Assembly (NCBI RefSeq): GCF_001708445.1
Contig: NZ_CP015637.1
Location: forward strand, 1,923,001-1,987,000
DNA: 64,000 bases
Origin: Pseudomonas fluorescens
GTDB lineage: Bacteria; Pseudomonadota; Gammaproteobacteria; Pseudomonadales; Pseudomonadaceae
Direction: 5' to 3'
Part shown: positions 28,830-38,166 of the stretch, piece after piece
How positions within the stretch are numbered: position 1 is the first letter of the stretch
How the letters are laid out: each line of letters starts with the position of its first letter
Program-made: the position numbers and the translations under genes
Notes under the pieces: model-generated
The model's database searches: none
The model's input: the letters and a program-made list of their open reading frames with translations, nothing else
What the model was told of the DNA's origin: nothing

Positions 28830-30566
28830 TCAGAGCTTCGGCAACTGCCCGATACGCCCCATCATTTCAGTAACGATCTGCAGATCCAGCAAGAACTGGT
28901 CGACCGTCTTGAACTCTTTATTGGTGTGGCCGGTGTACTTAACGTCGAGCCTGGCCAGGCCGAACTGCACGCCGTTGGGTAGGTCATGCACCGAGGTTGA
29001 GCCGGCAGAGGCGCCGAATTTTCGCGGCATGTCGAGGTTTTCGCTGGCTACGTCCAGCAAAGCCTTGACCCACTCACCCTCGGGGTCGCGGAACATCGGT
29101 TCGGTCATCAAGTAGTCCACGTCCATTGCAATGGCGTTCTTCGTGCTCCAGGCGCCCAACTTGTCGGCAATCTCGGCTTTCAGCACGTCCAAACGTTTTC
29201 CCTTTGGTACGCGTAGGTTGACCGTCAGCGTGAAGGTCTTTTCGTTCATTCCGATGAAGGTCAGTGATGTAGTCAGAGGCCCCATGAAAGTGTCCGAAAA
29301 GCCAATACCCAGTTTGCCTCCCAGGTAATCCAGCCCCCAGTTGTCGGCAGCGTAACGCGCGGCATCGGAAATATGGTTTTGCTTGAGTGCGATGTTCCCG
29401 TCCAGGCTGTGGATGAAGCCCAACATCCTGGAGACGGGGTTCACACCGGATTCGGGTTCTGATGAATGCGCGGACACGCCGGTAACGGTCAGTTGGACTT
29501 CCTTGCCGACGACTTGGGCGTTTACGTTGAAATTATCGCCATTGCGCCTCGCATATTCGTTACCCGCCTTTTGCAGGCGGGCTGCCAATTCAATCGGATT
29601 TTCCCCCAACAGTATGGCAACCGAGGTCAGCGGGATCTGGTTGGCGGCGAGACCTCCGGTCATGGAGATGATTTCGGCGCCGTCGCCTTGTGCGGTGCGT
29701 CGGGCAAAGTTCGCGGTGACAGTGCCATAGCCTTTCTCGGCAATGACCACCGGATAACCGCCATCCAGAGCCACGTTGTAGTGGGGCGTGGGGTTGCGTT
29801 CAAAGTAGTAGGCGATTGCATCGCCGGCGATTTCCTCAGTGGTATCGACCAGCAGCTTGAAGTTTCTCGCCAGCGGTAGCCGCTCCTCCTGGATGACCTT
29901 CATGGCGTAGAGCGCCACCACGATGCCATTCTTGTCGTCCTCCGTGCCTCGGCCATACAAGCGGTTGCCGACCTGGGAAACCTCGAATGGGTCGAGCCGG
30001 GTGCCGTTTTCCAATACCCAGTCCTGCGGATTGGCAGGCACGACGTCGGCATGCGCGTGAATGCCCACGACTTCATCGCCGGCGCCGTTGAGCGAGACCT
30101 CGAAAACGCGGTTGTCGATGTTGCGAAAGGAGAGGTTGAATGATTCTGCCAACGTCTTGAGTGTGTTGCCCATCTTGATGAATTCGGGGTTATCGTGCTG
30201 GGCAACCCCCTCCACACGAAATGTCGGAATGGCCACCAGTTCGCGCAGGGTGCCAATGGCGGCGTCCCCGTACTTCAATCGGGCATAGAGGCCAAGCAGG
30301 CGATGAATCTGGTTTTGCTGTGCGGTGGAAAGTGCCTTGCCGTCAAGGAAACCGCTGATTGCCGCGCCGAGGTCGCTTCTCATGGGTGGGGCGCTCACGC
30401 CCAGCTGTCTCAGGAACTCACGGAAGTCAGTGGGCAATGTTTCGCTGAAGTGCGTGAGGATGGCGCGGCTTTGTTGCGGGGAAATATTGGCCTGTACGGG
30501 CAGGGTGAATGCTGCAAGGGGGACTACCAGGGCAGCGATGAGCAGGTGCTTAAGTGATGACTTCAT
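28830..30566 (-). CDS. Exported M20 family dipeptidase
   Basis: A 578-residue metallopeptidase of the M20/PepV-like group. A signal peptide (LIAALVVPLAAFTLPVQA, cleavage near residue 26) targets the periplasm. Metal and catalytic motifs are intact: HAHADVVP, GRGTEDDKNG, TTEEIAGDA, then the dimerisation-domain segment GVSAHSSEPESGVNP and a C-terminal HDLPNG. M20 dipeptidases bind two zinc ions and cleave dipeptides. AGGAG lies ten bases before the ATG. The next gene upstream is a close paralogue (about two thirds identical by eye), separated by a terminator, so each has its own promoter. Confidence 0.9.
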   Translation of the reverse strand: MKSSLKHLLIAALVVPLAAFTLPVQANISPQQSRAILTHFSETLPTDFREFLRQLGVSAPPMRSDLGAAISGFLDGKALSTAQQNQIHRLLGLYARLKYGDAAIGTLRELVAIPTFRVEGVAQHDNPEFIKMGNTLKTLAESFNLSFRNIDNRVFEVSLNGAGDEVVGIHAHADVVPANPQDWVLENGTRLDPFEVSQVGNRLYGRGTEDDKNGIVVALYAMKVIQEERLPLARNFKLLVDTTEEIAGDAIAYYFERNPTPHYNVALDGGYPVVIAEKGYGTVTANFARRTAQGDGAEIISMTGGLAANQIPLTSVAILLGENPIELAARLQKAGNEYARRNGDNFNVNAQVVGKEVQLTVTGVSAHSSEPESGVNPVSRMLGFIHSLDGNIALKQNHISDAARYAADNWGLDYLGGKLGIGFSDTFMGPLTTSLTFIGMNEKTFTLTVNLRVPKGKRLDVLKAEIADKLGAWSTKNAIAMDVDYLMTEPMFRDPEGEWVKALLDVASENLDMPRKFGASAGSTSVHDLPNGVQFGLARLDVKYTGHTNKEFKTVDQFLLDLQIVTEMMGRIGQLPKL

Positions 30567-30686
30567 TGTTGTGGCACTCCTATCTTCGTAGGCAGTTGAG
30601 ATTGCCTGCCGAAGCTAACACCGTGAGGTAGAAGGACGGGTGCTCAAAACAAAATGAGATGTTTCCTACGAGCGTCTTACCCATGC

Positions 30687-30719
30687 AAAAACGCCGCTCG
30701 GTCAAGGGCGGCGTTTTTA
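30687..30719. terminator. Terminator between the tandem dipeptidase genes
   Basis: AAAAACGCCGC and GCGGCGTTTTT pair around the loop tcggtcaag(g). On the minus strand it follows the stop of the 30780 gene and ends in a U tract. Confidence 0.85.
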
Positions 30720-30779
30720 TTTGTGCGCAGCCAGGCAGCCAGCGCGATGGACCCGCCAGGACGGCGGATCCGAGGGGGG

Positions 30780-32519
30780 TCAGAGCTTCGGCAGTTGCCC
30801 GATGCGGCCCATCATTTCGGTAACGATCTGCAGGTCCAGCAAAAACTGGTCGACGGTCTTGAACTCGTTGTCGGTGTGCCCGGTGTATTTCACTTCCGGG
30901 CGCGCCAAGCCGAACTGCACGCCGTTCGGCAGCTCATGCACCGACGTCGCGCCGGCCGAGGTCCCGAACTTGTGTTCCATGCCCAGGTTTTCGGTGGCCA
31001 CCGCCAGCAGGGCCTTGACCCACTCGCCTTCGGGGTTGCGGTACATCGGTTCGGCGATTGAGTAGGTGAAGTCCACTTTGACTTTGGTTTTCTTGTCCCA
31101 GGCGCTCAGCTTGTCGGCAATCTCGGCTTTGAGTTTTTCCGGCGACTTGCCCTTCGGCACACGCAGGTTCACCGCCAGCTTGAAGGCTTTGTCATCCAGG
31201 CCGACAAACGTCAGCGAGGTGGTCAGCGGGCCCATGAAGTCATCGGCGAAACCTACGCCCAACTTGCCCCCCAGGTAATCCAGGCCCCAGTTATCCGAGG
31301 CATACCGCGCGGCGTCGGTGATGTGGTTGTGCTTGAGGGCGATCGTGCCGTCGACGCTGTGGATCAATTCCAGCATGCGCGCCACCGGGTTGACGCCGGA
31401 CTCCGGTTCGGACGAGTGCGCGGACACGCCGGTGACGGTCAACTTGACGTCTTTGCCGTCGACCTTGGCGGTGACCTCGAAATCGCCGCCGTTGCGCTTG
31501 GCGTATTCAGCCCCGGCCTTTTGCAGGCTGGCGGCCAATTCGGCCGGCTTGTCGCTGACCAGGGTGGCGACTGAAGCCGACGGAATCTGGTTGGTGGCCA
31601 TGCCGCCGGTCATCGAGATGATTTCCGCGCCTTTGCCTTCACCCTTGCGACGCGGGAAGGTGGCCATGACCGTGCCATAGCCTTTCTCGGCAATCACCAC
31701 CGGGTAACCGCCATCCAGTGCCAGGTTGTACTGCGGCGTCGGGTTGCGCTCGAAGTAATACGGGATCGCATCCCCCGACGTTTCCTCGGTGGTGTCCACC
31801 AGCAGCTTGAAATTGCGCGCCAGTGGCAGTTTCTCCTCCTTGATCACCTTCATCGCATACATCGCCACCACAATACCGTTCTTGTCATCCTCGGTGCCGC
31901 GGCCATACATGCGGTCGCCAATCAGCGTGACCTTGAACGGATCGAGCTTTGTGCCGTCCTTGAGTACCCAGTTTTCTGGCGTGACTGGCACGACGTCGGC
32001 GTGGGCATGAATGCCGACCACTTCATCGCCGCTGCCCTCCAGAGAGATTTCGTACACGCGGTTGTCGACATTGCGGAAGCTCAGGTTGAAGGCTTTCGCC
32101 AGGCCCTGGAGCTTGTCGGCGATCTTGAGGAATTGCGGGTTTTTGTACTGCGGCAGGCCATCCACGTTGAAGGTCGGGATTTCCACCAGCTCGCGCAGGG
32201 TTTCGAGGGCGGCCTTGCCGTACTTCACGCGGGTGTAGATACCCAGCAGGCGATGGATTTCGTTTTGCTGCTCGGCGGTGAGGGGCTTGTTGTCGAGAAA
32301 TGCACTGATGGCCGGGCCCACGTCGCTGGTTTTGCCCAGCTCGCCCTTGGCCAGGGTGCCGAGGAAACCACGAAAATCGGTGACGGAGGTTTCGCTGAAA
32401 CTCTTGAGAATCGCCGTGCTCTGTTGCGCGGTGATGTTGGCGAAGGCGGGCGAAGTAAAGGCCGAAAGACTGGCCGCGAACAGGGTCGCAACGGCCAATT
32501 GCTTAAGTGGAAAGTGCAT
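30780..32519 (-). CDS. Exported M20 family dipeptidase, tandem paralogue
   Basis: A 579-residue paralogue of the gene at 28830 with the same order of parts: signal peptide ending ...SPAFA near residue 29, HAHADVVP, GRGTEDDKNG, TTEETSGDA, GVSAHSSEPESGVNP, and the same C-terminus MMGRIGQLPKL. The main differences are in the first 120 residues and in the substrate-side loops. The ATG at 32517-32519 is chosen because it begins the signal peptide and has AAGGA twelve bases upstream; an earlier in-frame start at 32597 would add 26 residues. An 8+8-base palindrome lies at 32556-32579 upstream, absent from the other copy. Confidence 0.9.
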   Translation of the reverse strand: MHFPLKQLAVATLFAASLSAFTSPAFANITAQQSTAILKSFSETSVTDFRGFLGTLAKGELGKTSDVGPAISAFLDNKPLTAEQQNEIHRLLGIYTRVKYGKAALETLRELVEIPTFNVDGLPQYKNPQFLKIADKLQGLAKAFNLSFRNVDNRVYEISLEGSGDEVVGIHAHADVVPVTPENWVLKDGTKLDPFKVTLIGDRMYGRGTEDDKNGIVVAMYAMKVIKEEKLPLARNFKLLVDTTEETSGDAIPYYFERNPTPQYNLALDGGYPVVIAEKGYGTVMATFPRRKGEGKGAEIISMTGGMATNQIPSASVATLVSDKPAELAASLQKAGAEYAKRNGGDFEVTAKVDGKDVKLTVTGVSAHSSEPESGVNPVARMLELIHSVDGTIALKHNHITDAARYASDNWGLDYLGGKLGVGFADDFMGPLTTSLTFVGLDDKAFKLAVNLRVPKGKSPEKLKAEIADKLSAWDKKTKVKVDFTYSIAEPMYRNPEGEWVKALLAVATENLGMEHKFGTSAGATSVHELPNGVQFGLARPEVKYTGHTDNEFKTVDQFLLDLQIVTEMMGRIGQLPKL

Positions 32520-32555
32520 GGAGGGACGCATTCCTTTGCAGGTAGTGAGTAGGAC

Positions 32556-32579
32556 GTTTCTGATCGATCTGTCAGAAAC
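32556..32579. promoter_or_regulatory. Palindrome upstream of the second dipeptidase gene
   Basis: GTTTCTGA-N8-TCAGAAAC is a perfect inverted repeat about 37 bases before the start codon. It could be a regulator site; no matching regulator is encoded next to it. Confidence 0.45.
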
Positions 32580-32614
32580 ATTTCCACACACTACCATTAC
32601 TCAGGTGTCCCTGG

Positions 32615-33832
32615 TCAATGCTGGCCAGGATGGGGCGCCGGGTACTCATCGGTGACGTTCAAGGCTCTTGCGTAGGGCCCGTCCCACAGCTGCTCATGCA
32701 GATCCCCTATACGCCTGGCCATCATTTCACTGCGCATCACCACTTCCAGATTGCGCGAGTTATCCAGGTAGCCACCCAGCCAATTGCTGGTACCCACCCA
32801 CGCCACTTTCCCGTCGATCTCCAGGGTCTTGCTGTGGATGACCCGCGCGTAGGGAATAAACCCTTGCTTGGCCTCGGGCAGGGTGACGATCTTGATCTGC
32901 ACGTTGGGCAGTACCGCCAGGCTTTTCAGGTACGGCAGCTCCAGTGCGTCGGTGTTCCAGTTCGACACCATCAGCTTGATCGACACCCCCCGCGCGGCGG
33001 CCGCTCGCACGGCGTTGTCGATCACGGCGTAATACGGGCGGGTTTTATCCGGGCCGTAGGACAGCGGCGCGTAGTCGAGCAACTGCACGCGGACTTCGTG
33101 TTGTGCTTCGCTGAGCAGGCGTGGCAGTTCGAGTTGTGAATCACCCACGCCCGGCGGGTTGTAGCGTTGCGGGCTGGCCACCAGGTAGTTGCCGGTGCGC
33201 GCGGGTGCTGTACCGGCGGCCGGCAGGGGCACGGGTTGGTGCTCGGTGAGGGCGGCCTGCGCTCGCCAGTCCTGGTCAAAGATCGCCTGTACCTGGCTTA
33301 CCACCGGGGCGTCGGTGATCCGCAGTCCGGTTTCATGGATATGTTCCAAAGAACGCCAGTCGAAATTCTGGCTGCCGATAAACGCCTGTTTGCCATCGAC
33401 CACCATGTATTTGGCGTGGAGGATCCCGCCGCTCAGTTGTCCGTACGACAACACGCGTAAGCTCAGGTTGGGAATCGCGCGTAAGCGTTCCAGGGTGGAG
33501 GCTTCTGACAAGCGAATGCCTTTTTCCTCCAGCAGGAAGCGAATCTTCACGCCGCGTTTGCCAGCGGCTTCCAAGCGTTCGATGACGCTGTCCATCACCG
33601 AGCCGGGGTGATCCACCGCGTAGAACTGGCCGATATCGATCGTACTTTTGGCGCCGTCGAACAGCTCGATCCACACCGGGCCCGGCTGGCGCAGATCGGC
33701 GGTGCCCAACGCGGTATCCACCGGCACGGTGTGCACCAGTTCAAACCCCGGAATCGAAAAATCCGCCTGGACCAGCGGACTCATGAGCAAGCCGGCGAGG
33801 CCTGCGATGCGCACTTTCAAGGAGAGGGACAT
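32615..33832 (-). CDS. Exported phospholipase D family protein
   Basis: A 405-residue protein with two complete HKD motifs, HAKYMVVD near residue 140 and HSKTLEID near residue 335, each followed by the GSQNFDWRS or GTSNWLGGY segment of PLD superfamily enzymes. A signal peptide (IAGLAGLLMSPLVQA) directs it to the periplasm or outside. The family includes phospholipases, cardiolipin synthases and nucleases; this short two-motif form fits a phosphatidyltransferase or phospholipase, and the specificity is not visible. It lies downstream of exbB but behind a terminator, so it is probably a separate unit. Confidence 0.88.
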   Translation of the reverse strand: MSLSLKVRIAGLAGLLMSPLVQADFSIPGFELVHTVPVDTALGTADLRQPGPVWIELFDGAKSTIDIGQFYAVDHPGSVMDSVIERLEAAGKRGVKIRFLLEEKGIRLSEASTLERLRAIPNLSLRVLSYGQLSGGILHAKYMVVDGKQAFIGSQNFDWRSLEHIHETGLRITDAPVVSQVQAIFDQDWRAQAALTEHQPVPLPAAGTAPARTGNYLVASPQRYNPPGVGDSQLELPRLLSEAQHEVRVQLLDYAPLSYGPDKTRPYYAVIDNAVRAAAARGVSIKLMVSNWNTDALELPYLKSLAVLPNVQIKIVTLPEAKQGFIPYARVIHSKTLEIDGKVAWVGTSNWLGGYLDNSRNLEVVMRSEMMARRIGDLHEQLWDGPYARALNVTDEYPAPHPGQH

Positions 33833-33856
33833 AGCGGTCTCGAGTCAGAAAAAGAA

Positions 33857-33879
33857 GACGGGCGCATCACGCGCCCGTC
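33857..33879 (-). terminator. Terminator of the exbD-tonB-receptor-exbB operon
   Basis: GACGGGCGC and GCGCCCGTC pair around five bases eight bases after the exbB stop; on the minus strand TTCTTTTTC follows. Confidence 0.85.
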
Positions 33880-33886
33880 CCAACAC

Positions 33887-34540
33887 TTACGCAGTACGGC
33901 TGTGCAACGCCGCAGGCACCAGATGCGGCACTTCACCCTGCACACGGGCACCGGTGGCGGCGCGAATCAGCAGGATCTTCAACTGATCGTTGATGCGCTC
34001 CAGGCTGTCCTGGAAGAAGTTGTGGAAGACCACGCAGAACAGTGCAATGGCGATCCCCAAACCGGTGGCGAACAACGCGGTACCGATGCCACCGGAAATC
34101 TGCCCTGGGTCGGACACACCCGCCGAGGCCAGCGCCTTGAACGTGTCGATGATGCCGAGGATGGTGCCCAGCAAGCCCAGCAGCGGCGCGGCGGTGGTGA
34201 TGGTCTCGATGATCCACAGGCTGCGGGCGAGTGGCGCGCGGGTGGTCAGGTATTGGGTTTCGATCACGTCATCCAGGTCCTTGCGCGAACCGTGGGAGGC
34301 CTTCTGTGCCAGCACCGGCACCACCATGCTTAATGGCAGGCTGTCGCGACGCGTCAAGCTATCCGGCAAGTCGCGCTCGCTGTGCACCTGGGCGCCCAGT
34401 GCCGCGGTCAAGGCGCGTGCCTGGCGGCGGACGTAGGCGAAGTAGATGCCTCGTTCGATGGTGATGAAGATGGCGATGGCCATCGCGGCATACATCACAT
34501 AGAAGGTGATGTCGTGGAGCAGGTTCATGTCCATGTTCAC
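33887..34540 (-). CDS. exbB: MotA/TolQ/ExbB proton channel family protein
   Basis: A 217-residue ExbB-type subunit with three membrane segments: residues about 11-28, 115-140 and 152-175. The family block around SLWIIETITTAAPLLGLLGTILGIIDTFKAL and GIGTALFATGLGIAIAL is well kept. With ExbD it forms the proton-driven motor that energises TonB. It is the last gene of an operon with exbD, tonB and an outer membrane receptor, which is unusual in that the receptor gene lies between tonB and exbB. The dedicated set suggests an energising system private to this receptor. Confidence 0.93.
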   Translation of the reverse strand: MNMDMNLLHDITFYVMYAAMAIAIFITIERGIYFAYVRRQARALTAALGAQVHSERDLPDSLTRRDSLPLSMVVPVLAQKASHGSRKDLDDVIETQYLTTRAPLARSLWIIETITTAAPLLGLLGTILGIIDTFKALASAGVSDPGQISGGIGTALFATGLGIAIALFCVVFHNFFQDSLERINDQLKILLIRAATGARVQGEVPHLVPAALHSRTA

Positions 34541-34551
34541 TTACCTCGCAG

Positions 34552-36834
34552 TTAGAAATTGGCTTCCAGGGACACCGTCACGGTGCGTTCCAGGCCGACG
34601 ATGTAGGCCGGGTCGCCGTCGCGGAAACCACCGTAGGTGGCGGCGTTGGTCTTGGTGGTGTACACCCCGTCCAGGTACTTCTTGTCGAACAGGTTGTCGA
34701 CGTTCAGGCGCAGGGTCGCGTCCTTGACCACCTTCTTGTCCACCGGCAGGTAGATACCGGCGCCGGCGTTGAACACGGTGCGCCCGGAGATGGCTTCATC
34801 GTTGGTCAGGTCGCCGTAGAGCTTGCTGGTGTATTTGCCGCCGAAGGTTCCGTAGAAGCGCCCGTCGTCATACCCGATGTTGGCTGCCAGCATGTTTTTC
34901 GGCACGTTGGCGAACTGCTTGCCGCTGGTGGGCAACAGGATCGCTTTGCCGGCGTTGTAGACGGTCAGGTCATCCTGCTGCTCGGCCTTGGTGTAGGTGT
35001 AGGAGGTGTAATAGTTGAAGTGGTTGGGCAGCAGGCCGCTCCACTCCAGCTCCAGCCCGCTGTTGTTGACGGAGCCGGCGTTGATGTCGGCGAAGTCGCC
35101 GTTGATGTCCTTGGACGACACCTGGCGATCCTTGAACTGCATGTAGAACAAGGTGGCGGCCACGGTCATGTCGTCGCCGGTGAAGCGCCAGCCCAACTCA
35201 TGGTTCCAGCTGGTTTCCGGTTTGGAGTTGATCGAGTCCACGCCCTTGTCGTACAGCACGTAGTTCTGCGGGATACGCATGTTGCGCGACAGGCTGTAGA
35301 ACAGTTGGTCGCGTTCATCGAGCTGGTATTTGAGGCCAGCGTTGGGCAGCAGTTTGTTGTAGCTCTGGTTACGTTTTTCGGCTTGTTCGGTGAGGCTGCC
35401 GTGGTTGGTACCGTCACGCTTGACGTTCATGTACGCCAGGCCGGCCACCAGGGTCCAGTCGGGGGCGAAATACCAGGTGTCCTGTGCCCAGACTTTCTGC
35501 GCCGGCGTGACGGTGAAGCGGTCGCGACCCTGCACGGTATTGCCGTTGGCATCGACCACGGCGTCGCCGTCCGGCCAGGTGTCGGTGGGTTTGCCGTTGT
35601 TCTTGAGCGCAATGAACGGTTGGGTCTGGCTCTGCCGCGCGCGTTCGTACCAGTAGCCGAATTGCAGGCTGTGTTCTTCCAGGTCCCAGTTCAGCTTGGT
35701 GGTAATCCCTGGTCGCCACGTCTGCGTGCGCGAAGGGCGGTAGTACACGCCGGTGGTGGAGGAACCGTCGGCGTTGTATTGCGCTGCGGTAGGCAGGTTG
35801 CTCAGGTCGAATACGCCGCCAGCGTTCGAGCCACGGTTGAGTGCGTAGCTCGACGAGTTGACGCCGCTGCCGTTACCCCAGAAGTAATACGGGATCACCG
35901 ACAGGGCCAGGTTATCGGCCAGTTTGAACTGGGTGTTGAGCACGCCGGTAAAGGTCTGGAACGGGTTCTGCGCCAGGGCGTAGTAGCTATTGAGCTTACC
36001 GTTGCTACCCACGGTCGGCGTGGCGGGGTAGGGGTCGTACTTAGGGCCGTTCTGTTGGAATTGGGCCTTGGTCAACTGGCTATAACTGTTGTTGTCCTGC
36101 TCGTGGTACTTGAGGATCAGGTTGGCGGTGTTGCCGTTGCCCGCATCGAAGAAACTGTTCCACTCGACCTTGTCCGCCCGCACGGCACCTGAGCCACGCC
36201 ACATCTCGCCTTCGGTGTGGGACACCGATAGCCAGTTGCTCAGGCCATTGACCTCGCCGGTATTGAGACGGGCGAAGGTCTTGCGCGTGGCGTTGCTGCC
36301 CATGATCTGTTTGACGAACGCGCCGGTTTCCTTGGTCGGGCGAATGGTCACGATGCCGATATTGCCGCCGCTGGAACCGATGTGCGGGCCGTCGGATTCG
36401 GCCGAGCCCTGGGTGACGAAGATCTGGTCGATGTTTTCCGGGTCGCCCAGCAGGTTGGAATACAACGCGTAGTTGCCGGAATCGTTGATCGGCATACCGT
36501 CCACGGACATCCCCACCTGATCGGAGTTAAGCCCGCGCATGGTGAAGCGAAAGCCCGAGAGGCCGGTGTTGTCTTCACTGGAGATATTCAAGCCCGGGGT
36601 GTACTTGAGCTTGTCGATCGCATTGCCGGTGGCGGTCTGTTTATCCAGGGCCTCCTTGGTCACGGTGGAGCGAGCCTTGATGCTTTCTTCCTGCACCATA
36701 TAACCGCCACCGGCAGTGGCTTTGCCCTGAACCCCAATGGTCCCGACATCGCTGTCGCTGGTGTCGGCCATGGCCATGCCGTGGCCCATGCTTGCGGCAA
36801 CGAGTGCCAGATGAATCCGTGTGAACCTCATCAC
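34552..36834 (-). CDS. TonB-dependent receptor in a dedicated TonB operon
   Basis: A 760-residue outer membrane receptor: signal peptide ending AMAMADTSD (about residue 24), a putative TonB box in DVGTIGVQG, plug with KLKYTPGLNISSEDNTG, FTMRGLNSDQVGMSVDG and IDQIFVTQGSAESDGP, then a barrel ending in VSLEANF. The plug sequence is of the CirA/FepA-like general receptor class but lacks features that would fix the ligand. It lies 21 bases after tonB and 11 bases before exbB, so four genes make one transcript. No STN domain, so no surface signalling through it. No Fur box was found upstream of the operon. Confidence 0.9.
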   Translation of the reverse strand: MMRFTRIHLALVAASMGHGMAMADTSDSDVGTIGVQGKATAGGGYMVQEESIKARSTVTKEALDKQTATGNAIDKLKYTPGLNISSEDNTGLSGFRFTMRGLNSDQVGMSVDGMPINDSGNYALYSNLLGDPENIDQIFVTQGSAESDGPHIGSSGGNIGIVTIRPTKETGAFVKQIMGSNATRKTFARLNTGEVNGLSNWLSVSHTEGEMWRGSGAVRADKVEWNSFFDAGNGNTANLILKYHEQDNNSYSQLTKAQFQQNGPKYDPYPATPTVGSNGKLNSYYALAQNPFQTFTGVLNTQFKLADNLALSVIPYYFWGNGSGVNSSSYALNRGSNAGGVFDLSNLPTAAQYNADGSSTTGVYYRPSRTQTWRPGITTKLNWDLEEHSLQFGYWYERARQSQTQPFIALKNNGKPTDTWPDGDAVVDANGNTVQGRDRFTVTPAQKVWAQDTWYFAPDWTLVAGLAYMNVKRDGTNHGSLTEQAEKRNQSYNKLLPNAGLKYQLDERDQLFYSLSRNMRIPQNYVLYDKGVDSINSKPETSWNHELGWRFTGDDMTVAATLFYMQFKDRQVSSKDINGDFADINAGSVNNSGLELEWSGLLPNHFNYYTSYTYTKAEQQDDLTVYNAGKAILLPTSGKQFANVPKNMLAANIGYDDGRFYGTFGGKYTSKLYGDLTNDEAISGRTVFNAGAGIYLPVDKKVVKDATLRLNVDNLFDKKYLDGVYTTKTNAATYGGFRDGDPAYIVGLERTVTVSLEANF

Positions 36835-36855
36835 TGTCGTCCTGGTGTCGGGTGC

Positions 36856-37566
36856 TTATTGCACGCTGTAGTTGAAGGTGGCGGTGAAGCGCTGCTCATT
36901 GCGCCCCCCGAAGGCTTGCTCGGGGAATGGCTTGACTTGCTTGATACGACGCAAGCTGTTGGTGGCGGCCCGGTTGAGCAACATGCTCGAGGCCTGGGTT
37001 TGCAAGCCGGAGTCGAGTACCCGACCCTGGCGGTCTACCAGCAGCCAGATCACGACCTCGCCGGTGGGGCGTTCGAGGGAGGCCTGGCGTCCGGTGGGGT
37101 ATTGCTTGTAGGTGTCCAGCTCATTGCGCAAACCCTTGAGGTAACCGCCTTCCAGTGCCTGGCTGTCGACTTTCGGTGGCGCAGGCGGTGCGGGTGTCGG
37201 CGCCGCCGGGGCAACCACGGGTGGCGCCGGTTTGGCGGCGGCTACCGGTGGCGCGGTGGGCGCGGTTTTGGTGATCACCGGTTTGGGTTGCGGTTTTGGC
37301 TTGGGCTTGGGTTCCGGCTTGGGCGGTGGCGGTGGGGCCGGCGGGGCCTCTTCGTCCTCGATCACGGGGGGTGGCGGCTCTTGTTCCACCACCGGTTCCG
37401 GCACCACTTCGGGCTCCGGTTCGACCAATGCCAACTCGACCGCCGACTCGTCGTACACCGGCTCGACTTTCAACGTCTGGGACTGGATACCCAGTGCAAT
37501 CAGCACCAGGGCGATCAGGGCCGGCACACTGCCGAGCAGCTGACGCGCACGAAACAGGACGTACAT
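36856..37566 (-). CDS. tonB: Energy transducer TonB
   Basis: A 236-residue TonB. The N-terminal anchor (LLGSVPALIALVLIALGI, residues 9-26) is followed by a long periplasmic spacer of Pro-Glu then Pro-Lys repeats (about 45-135) and the TonB C-terminal domain (about 145-236) with YPTGRQASLERPTGEVVIWLLVDRQG and the terminal ATFNYSVQ. It passes energy from ExbB-ExbD to outer membrane receptors. It starts two bases after the exbD stop. The spacer is long enough to cross the periplasm, so the protein should work alone with its own motor and receptor. Confidence 0.95.
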   Translation of the reverse strand: MYVLFRARQLLGSVPALIALVLIALGIQSQTLKVEPVYDESAVELALVEPEPEVVPEPVVEQEPPPPVIEDEEAPPAPPPPPKPEPKPKPKPQPKPVITKTAPTAPPVAAAKPAPPVVAPAAPTPAPPAPPKVDSQALEGGYLKGLRNELDTYKQYPTGRQASLERPTGEVVIWLLVDRQGRVLDSGLQTQASSMLLNRAATNSLRRIKQVKPFPEQAFGGRNEQRFTATFNYSVQ

Positions 37567-37568
37567 GA

Positions 37569-37976
37569 TCAGGACTTACGCGTGGCAATGGACACGGAGG
37601 TAAAGCCACCCATACGCAGGGTGTCCATCACCTCGACCAGGCGCGACACTTCCACGCCCTTGTCGCTGTTGACGATGATCGTCGACTTGGTATCGGGCTT
37701 CTCTGCCGCCTTCAGCGCCGGTACCAGAGCGTCGACCGTAAGGTCTTTGCCGTCGAGTTGCAGTTGGCCTTCCAGGCCCAAGGTCAGGATGAATTTGTTC
37801 TGTGGCTTGAGCTGTTGTGAGCTGCTGGCGCTGGGCAACTGGGTCTTCATACCGAGCGCCGGAATCACGTTCAGGCTCACGAGTACGAAAAACACCAGGA
37901 GGAACATCATCACGTCGATCATCGGGATCAGTTCGATGTGTGCCTTGCGCTTCTTGGGTTCATCCCAGGTTCTCAT
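37569..37976 (-). CDS. exbD: Biopolymer transporter ExbD/TolR family
   Basis: A 135-residue ExbD: one membrane helix (about 18-40) containing the conserved proton-path aspartate in IELIPMIDVMMFLLVFFVL, followed by a periplasmic domain. It is the first gene of the exbD-tonB-receptor-exbB operon. An imperfect inverted repeat (38035-38050) about 60 bases upstream is a possible regulator site. The gene is shorter and more divergent than chromosomal exbD of the main tonB system, consistent with a secondary system. Confidence 0.93.
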   Translation of the reverse strand: MRTWDEPKKRKAHIELIPMIDVMMFLLVFFVLVSLNVIPALGMKTQLPSASSSQQLKPQNKFILTLGLEGQLQLDGKDLTVDALVPALKAAEKPDTKSTIIVNSDKGVEVSRLVEVMDTLRMGGFTSVSIATRKS

Positions 37977-38034
37977 TCCGCTACCCCGTTATTGAATTAG
38001 GGGCGACACGCTAGCAATGAAAAATGACCGAACG

Positions 38035-38050
38035 GTTAACTTTAGTTGAC
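38035..38050. promoter_or_regulatory. Imperfect inverted repeat upstream of exbD
   Basis: GTTAAC-ttta-GTTGAC is palindromic except for one base per arm, about 60 bases before the exbD start. It does not resemble a Fur box. Confidence 0.3.
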
Positions 38051-38166
38051 GTTTTGAGGGCTCTAGGACGCGTCTTACAGACGACTTACCGGTCATTTAC
38101 GGGGTGTAACCAAACTGACACTCACCGGGGGCATTCTCAAAAAATTTACATCGAGGCGCCCCTGGA

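Noticed and set aside
37232..37543. Glycine-rich plus-strand frame
   Set aside because: It is the complement of the Pro-Lys/Pro-Glu spacer of tonB.
37977..38166. Fur box upstream of exbD
   Set aside because: No 19-base segment here gave an acceptable match to the Fur consensus; only an unrelated inverted repeat was found.
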